Positions 59,501 through 64,000 of a DNA stretch of 64,000 nt are shown piece after piece; the first letter of the stretch is position 1; each line of letters begins with the position of its first letter. The DNA is from Piliocolobus tephrosceles (Eukaryota; Chordata; Mammalia; Primates; Cercopithecidae): contig NC_045436.1 of assembly GCF_002776525.5 (NCBI RefSeq), positions 50,885,313-50,949,312 of the forward strand, in the 5' to 3' direction. Both the position numbers and the translations under genes were made by a program. The notes under the pieces were generated by a model. That model was not told the origin of the DNA. It saw nothing but the letters and a program-made list of their open reading frames with translations, and searched no databases.

Positions 59501-60722
59501 GTTTGTATTTCTGTAGTGTCAGTGGTGGTATCCCTTTTTATCATTTTTTATTGTGTCTATTTTATTTTACTCTCTTTTTTTATTACTCTAGCTGGTGGCC
59601 TATTTTGTTAATTTCTTCAAAAACCGAGCTCCTGCATTCATTGATTTTTTTTTTTGGAGGCTTTTTCGTGTCTCTATCTCCTTCAGTTCTGCTCTGATCT
59701 TAGTTATTTCTTGTCTTCTGCTAGCTTTTGGATTAGTTTGCTCTTGCTTCTCTAAGTCCTTTAATTATGATGTTAGGGTGTCAATTTGAGATCTTTCTGG
59801 TGTTCTGATGTGGGCATTTGGTGCTATAAATTTCCCTCTTAACACTGCTTTAGCTGTGTCTCAGAGATACTGGTACATTGTCTCTTTGTTCTCATTGATT
59901 TCAAAGAACTTGATTTCTGCCTTAATGTCATTATTTACCTAGGAGTCATTCAGGAGCAGGTTGTTCAATTTTCATGTAATTGTGTGGTTTTGGGTGAGTT
60001 TCTTAATCTTGAGTTCTAATTTGATTGCACTGTGGTCTGTGAAACTATTATGATTTCAGTTCTTTTGCTTTTGCTGAGCAGTGTTTTACTTCCAATTATG
60101 TGGTCAATTTTAGAACAAGTGACATGTGGCACTGAGAAGAATGTATATTCTGTTGATTTGTGGTGCAGAGACATCTATTAGGTTCACTTGATCCAGAGCT
60201 GAGTTCAAGTCCTGAATATCCTTGTTAATTTTCTGTTTTGTTGATCTGTCTAATATTGACAGTGGGATGTTAAAGTCTCCCACTATGATTGTGTGGGAGT
60301 CTAAATCTCTCTGTAGGTCTCTAAGAACTTGTTTTATGAATCTGGGTGCTCCTGTATTGGGTACATATATATTTAGAATAGTTAGCTCTTCTTGTTGCAT
60401 TGATCACTTTACCATTATGTAATGCCCTTCTTTGTCTTTTTTGCTGTTTGTTGGTTTAAAGTCTGTTTTATCAAAGATTAGGATTGCAATCCCTGCTGTT
60501 TTTTTCTTTTTTTGTTTTCTATTTGCTTGGTAAATTTTCCTCCATCCCTTTATTTTGAGCCTATGTGTGTGTGTCTTTGTGTGTGAGATGGGTCTCCTGA
60601 ACACAGCGTATCAATAGGTCTTGACTCTTTATCCAATTTGCCAGCCTATGTCTTTTAATTGGGGCATATAGCCCATTTACATTTAAGGTTAATATTGTTG
60701 TGTATAAATTTGATCCTGTCAT
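56536..60722 (-). pseudogene. L1 ORF2: L1 ORF2 pseudogene (endonuclease / reverse transcriptase)
   Basis: The relic of the L1 ORF2 protein, which nicks target DNA and copies L1 RNA into it. The start is at 60722 (the frame begins M-T-G-S-like after the inter-ORF spacer) and the family stop TGA is near 56536. Recognisable parts: the endonuclease segment at 60110-60400 with NIYVPNTGAP and GDFN; the RT segment at 58739-59107 with QAGFIPGMQ and ILSKLGIDG; the RT catalytic box FADDM near 58613-58624; and the C-terminal part at 56547-56774 with YYAAIKRNE and GTWMKLE. Frameshifts, stops and the Alu at 58162-58495 break it. The surviving fragments read from several frames, so no full protein is expected. 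Confidence 0.9.
58162..58495 (+). mobile_element. AluS-like nested in L1 ORF2
   Basis: A complete plus-strand Alu. The middle A-rich linker is expanded into (CAAAA)n/(AAC)n at about 58277-58321, and it ends in an A17-class tail. A perfect duplication of about 20 bases flanks it (58141-58161 and 58496-58516), which dates it after the host L1. The minus frames 58276-58470 and the end of 58427-58708 are partly Alu shadow. Confidence 0.97.
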
Positions 60723-60789
60723 CATGATGCTCTCTGGCTATTTTGCACACCAGTTGATGCAGTTTCTTCATAATATCATTAATCTTTAT

Positions 60790-61660
60790 ATTTTGGTGTG
60801 GCTTTTGCAGTGGTTGCTGCTGTTTTTTTCTTTCCATATTTAGTGCTTCTTTCAGGAGCTCTTTCGATGTAGGCATGGTGGTGATGAGTTCCCTCAGTAT
60901 TTGCTTGTCTGTAAAGGATTTTATTTCTCCTTTGTTTATGAAGCTTAGTTTGGCTGGATATGAAATTCTGGGTTGAAAATTCTTTTCTTTAGGAATGTTG
61001 AATATTGGCCCTCTTTTCTGGTGTACAGGGTTTCTGCTGAGAGGTCTACTGTTAGTCTGATGGGCTTCCCTTGTAGGTGACCTGGCTTTTCTCTCTGGCT
61101 GCTTTTAACATTTTTCCTTCATTTCAACCTTTGAGAATCTGATAATTATGTGTCTTGGGGTTGACCTTCTTGTGGAGTATCTTAGTGGTGTTCCCTATAT
61201 TTCCTGAATTTGCATGTTGTCTTGTCTTGCTTGGTTGGGGAAATGCTCCTGGATAACATCCTGAAGTGTGTTTTCCAGCTTGTTTCCATTATCCTTGTCT
61301 CCTTCATGTACTACAATCAATTGTACGTTTGGTCTTTTTATGTAGTCCCATATTTCTTGGAGGCTTTGTTCATTCTGTTTCATTATTTTTTCCCTAATCT
61401 TGTCTGCATGCCTTATTTCAGCAAGGTGATCTTTAAACTCTGATATCCTTTCTTTCACTTGGTCGATTTGGCTACTGATACTTGTGTATGCTTCATGAAG
61501 TTCTTGTGCTGTGTTTTTCAGCTCCATCAGGTCATTTATGTTCCTCTCTAAACTGGTTAGTCTAGTTAGCAGCTCTTCTAATCTTTTATCAAGGTTCTTA
61601 GCTTCTTTGCATTGGGTTACAACATTTTCCTTTAGCTAAGCGGAGTTTTTTTTTCCCATC
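60790..61660 (-). pseudogene. L1 ORF1: L1 ORF1 pseudogene (RNA-binding protein)
   Basis: The relic of L1 ORF1p, the coiled-coil RNA-binding chaperone that coats L1 RNA. An ATG followed by a run of Lys codons near 61660 fits the family start. The 61195-61527 segment shows the coiled-coil/RRM junction: SQIDQVKERISEF, then IREKIMKQNEQSLQEIW and, further on, the HFPNQAR region. The C-terminal end (KEALNMERKKQQQPLQK) lies in 60655-60876, close to the ORF2 start. The frame is broken between these segments; the exact end is approximate. Confidence 0.85.
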
Positions 61661-61669
61661 ACCTGCAGC

Positions 61670-63120
61670 CTACAGAGGATGAGATGATTTGTCCATCTCA
61701 TCCTCTGTCCAGCTCTGCACCCTTGCTGGAGAGACATTGCGATCATTTGGAGGATAAGAGACACTCTGGTCTTGTGGGTTTTCAGCATATTTTCATTGAT
61801 TCTTTCTCATCTTCATGAATTTGTCTAGGTTTGATCTTTGAGGCTGCTCACCCTTGGATGGGGTTTTTGTGGGACTTTTTTGTTGTTGTTGATGCTGTTG
61901 TTATTGCTTTCTGTTTGTTTTTCTTTCAATGATCAGGTCCCTCTTCTGTAGGGCTGCTGCAGTTTGACTGGGGTTCAATTCAGGCTCTATTCTTCTGGTT
62001 TGCTCCTGTGCCAGGAGATGTCACTCAAAGAGGTTGGAGAATAACAAAGATGGGTGTCTTCTTCTAGGATCTCTGACCTGCAGGGGGACAAACCTGATGC
62101 CAGTAGGATCACTTCTGTAGAGGGTGTCTGAAAACCCTTGTTGAAGGGTCTCACCTATTTGGGTAGCATGGGGAACGGGACCTGCTTAACAAAGCATTTT
62201 GACTGTGCCTTGATGGAGGTAGTGTGCTTCAGTGGGGGGGTACCTACTCATCTGGGCTGCCTTGATTCCTCGGAACTACCAGGAGGAAAGGATAAGTCTG
62301 CTGGTCCACAGGGACTGTGGTCTCCCTTCTCACTAGGGGCTCAGGCCCAGGGAGCTCAGGGTTCTGTCCCTGAGCCTCTGGCTAGAGTTGTTGGCCTTCC
62401 CGCAGGGAGGCCCTGCCCAATGAGGGAGGATGAGTCAGGGTCAGGCCTAAAGAAGTGCTCTGGCTGCAGTCTGCCACAGCTGGTATGTTGGGCTGTGGGG
62501 CACTCCTCTTGGAACCAAGCTGGCTCCACCAGGGGAAAAGCATGGATTGGATCTATAGAGATGGATGCTGTCCTTCCCCCACCCAGGGAGCTTAGCATGT
62601 TAGGCAGTTATGAGTTGCAGTGCTGGCTGCTGCACCTCCCAGAAGGAACTTAAAAGGCTTAGATATCAGGCAGCCACCTCTGTGCTGCTGATTTCCCCTC
62701 CCCCAGAAAACTCAGCTGGCTTAAGCAGATTCCAGCTGAGAGGCCATTGAGAATCTGCATGCCTCCAAGTTTGGGACCCTAGGCCTCAGTTGCATGAATT
62801 CACTAGTGGGATCTTCCGATCTATGGGTTGCATGGTTTCATGGAAAAAACATGGTTTCCCTGGCTGGGTAGCATGCTTATTCACCACCTCTCTTGGCTAA
62901 GGGGTGGAGGCTCTCCTGCTCCATGTGGCTCTCAGGTGGGCCACTGCATCACACTGCTCTTCCTTCCTCTCCGTGGATCATGCCAGCTGCCTAGTCAGTT
63001 CTGATGAGAGAACCTAGACACCTCAGTTGCGGTACAGGATTCACAGCTATTATGGTTCTTTTCTATGGGATCCTCTGATCGCCACTGCTTCTAGTCAGCC
63101 ATCTTGGTCCTGGCCCACTG
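61670..63120 (-). promoter_or_regulatory. L1 5' UTR with internal promoter region
   Basis: The GC-richer region upstream of ORF1 carries the L1 internal Pol II promoter in active copies. Here it is ancient and presumably weak. The + strand holds a 171-codon open frame (62138-62653) antisense to it. By position (about 470-980 bases from the L1 start) it is not at the place usually given for the primate ORF0. Confidence 0.75.
63098..63107 (-). promoter_or_regulatory. YY1-type site at L1 5' end
   Basis: 'gccatcttgg' on the + strand (CCAAGATGGC on the L1 sense strand) lies about 14-23 bases from the L1 start. In active L1s a YY1 site here sets accurate transcription initiation. The core is intact in this copy. 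Confidence 0.7.
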
Positions 63121-63145
63121 AAGGTATTTTTCTAGACCCTAATTT

Positions 63146-63160
63146 TTTCTTTCTTTCTTC

Positions 63161-63219
<59 letters not shown>

Positions 63220-63323
63220 TCCTTCCTTCCTTCCTTCCTTCCTTCCTTCCTTCCTTCCTTCCTTCNNNNNNNNNNTTCCTTCCTTCCTTCCTTCCTTCCT
63301 TCCTTCCTTCCTTCCTTCCTTCT
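63146..63323. repeat. Long (TTTC)n-(TTCC)n microsatellite with assembly gap
   Basis: A (TTTC)n tract passes into (TTCC)n at about 63221. The tract contains 10 N at 63266-63275, so its true length is unknown. It is adjacent to the A-rich tail side of the minus-strand Alu that follows and probably grew from that tail. The + frame 63027-63596 runs through it and into the Alu and is not a gene. Confidence 0.97.
63266..63275. other. Assembly gap (10 N)
   Basis: Ten ambiguous bases inside a pure tetranucleotide tract. Most likely a placeholder where reads could not be resolved. Confidence 0.99.
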
Positions 63324-63612
63324 TTATTTGTCGAGACAGAGTCTCGCTCTATTGCCCAAGCTGGAGGGCAGTGGCGTAATCTCAGCTCACTGCAACCTCT
63401 TCCTCCCGGGTTTAAGCGATTCTCCTGCCTCAGCCTCTTGAGTAGCTGGGACTACAGGCACATGCCACCATGCCCAGCTAATTTTTGTGTTTTTAGTAAA
63501 GATGGGGTTTTGTCATGTTGGCCAGGATGGTCTCGATCTCGTGACCTCATGATCTGCCCGCCTCAGCCTCCTAAAGTGCTGGGATTACAGGTGTGAGCCA
63601 CTGCGCCCAGCC
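63324..63612 (-). mobile_element. AluS-like beside microsatellite
   Basis: 'gagacagagtctcgctctattgccc' to '...ggtgtgagccactgcgcccagcc' marks a minus-strand Alu with its tail end toward the microsatellite. A short probable duplication 'ctaatttt' lies near 63139 and 63614, outside the microsatellite and Alu, suggesting that the tract belongs to the insertion. Confidence 0.93.
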
Positions 63613-63621
63613 TCTAATTTT

Positions 63622-64000
63622 ATTTCTTAAAAAAATTTTTTTTACTGCATCGCTAACTTGAAAGTATAATAAAATTATATCATTTTTGGTTTGCTTTGGG
63701 ATGCTCTCATATTAGTATTTAAGCAACATTTTCAGAAAAATAATATGATTATGGGACTATATGATGAAATTGGCCTATGTAAAGACTGAGATGCCTCTCA
63801 GTCATTCAAATTAATAGGATTATTGCTTCTAGTTTAGAGAAACAGAATTCATTTACTCCTGCCAAGTAGCAGCAATTTCTGTAGTTTTAGTTTTAAATTT
63901 CTCAAAGGCGAGTGACCTAATGGTTTCATATGTTTGTGTTATTACGCTTTTATTACAGGAAACATTTTTACACTTATGTTATTAGTAGAATGTTTTCTAA
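63622..64000. other. Unassigned sequence
   Basis: AT-rich sequence to the window edge. No recognised repeat or exon. Confidence 0.4.

Larger units (their letters stand above)
56343..63120 (-). mobile_element. Structurally full-length primate L1 (L1PA8-L1PB age)
   Basis: A complete LINE-1 read on the minus strand: 5' UTR from 63120 (its first bases read 'cagtgggccaggaccaagatgg'), ORF1, ORF2, 3' UTR and a short A-rich tail. A perfect 13-bp target-site duplication aaggtatttttct lies at 56330-56342 and 63121-63133. The length of 6778 bp minus a 334-bp Alu gives about 6.4 kb, which fits full length. The 5' UTR type points to an L1PA8-L1PB-age subfamily (inferred). ORFs are broken, so it is not autonomous. 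Confidence 0.95.

Noticed and set aside
62138..62653. Primate L1 ORF0
   Set aside because: Position relative to the L1 start does not fit the described ORF0 location, and I cannot match its protein.
1..64000. CRISPR arrays, operons, phage or plasmid features
   Set aside because: No spaced direct repeats, dense bacterial-type coding or ribosome-binding sites occur. The sequence is clearly primate nuclear DNA.

Overview
This window reads as non-coding nuclear DNA of an Old World monkey (Cercopithecidae; macaque, baboon or vervet-like). Twelve Alu elements, primate L1s, THE1/MST LTRs and an ERV-L LTR show it is a catarrhine primate. Two young minus-strand Alus (486-788, 35661-35968) carry variants I associate with monkey AluY lineages: a 'ggcttgagccacc' 3' block, 'gcccgtctcgg', and in one copy 'gtggccggatctc'. 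The composition is AT-rich and CpG-poor. I found no host protein-coding exon, tRNA, rRNA or CpG island. Nearly all open reading frames are shadows of repeats. The region is probably intergenic or inside a very large intron.

Layout. 1-8.8 kb: unassigned DNA with two minus-strand Alus, a twin-primed (5'-inverted) old L1 at 5285-7190 that hosts a solo LTR, an L2 scrap and one Alu. 8.8-11.5 kb: a near full-length Tigger1 DNA transposon on the minus strand with transposase relics and a nested Alu. 11.5-20.7 kb: low-repeat DNA with MIR/L2 scraps, a short young L1 3' end with two A-tracts, and an MLT1 LTR nested in an L2. 20.7-21.8 kb: old L1M 3' end. 23.4-25.9 kb: two L2/CR1-clade LINE fragments. 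26.3-38.2 kb: a dense L1 block. An old L1 (+) is followed by a younger L1 3' half (+) and then an L1 5' half (-). Inserted into these are an ERV-L LTR, Alus, MST and THE1 LTRs and a small U2 snRNA-derived fragment. 39.6-56.3 kb: L1M scraps, MIRs (several split by later insertions), a Tigger-family element nested in a MIR, four Alus counted with neighbouring blocks, an L2, a second Tigger-like MITE, a MER5-like hAT scrap and microsatellites. 56.3-63.1 kb: a structurally full-length primate L1 on the minus strand with target-site duplications, recognisable but broken ORF1/ORF2, and an Alu inside ORF2. 63.1-64 kb: a long TTTC/TTCC microsatellite with a 10-base N gap, an Alu, then unassigned sequence.

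There is no operon or pathway here. The biology is layered mobile-element insertion. Target-site duplications date many events relative to one another: a solo LTR landed in an already inverted L1, an Alu in Tigger1, an Alu in a MIR, Tigger in a MIR, an MLT1 in an L2, a U2 fragment in an L1, and an Alu in the full-length L1. I did not find a novel gene system. The most unusual items are the U2 snRNA 5' fragment with flanking duplications (31791-31827), the twin-primed L1 with a nested LTR, the opposing L1 halves meeting at 32.45 kb, a perfect 55-bp tandem duplication, and overlapping perfect inverted repeats at 27636-27672. Family names are from pattern recognition alone; boundaries without a target-site duplication are good to about 10-50 bp.
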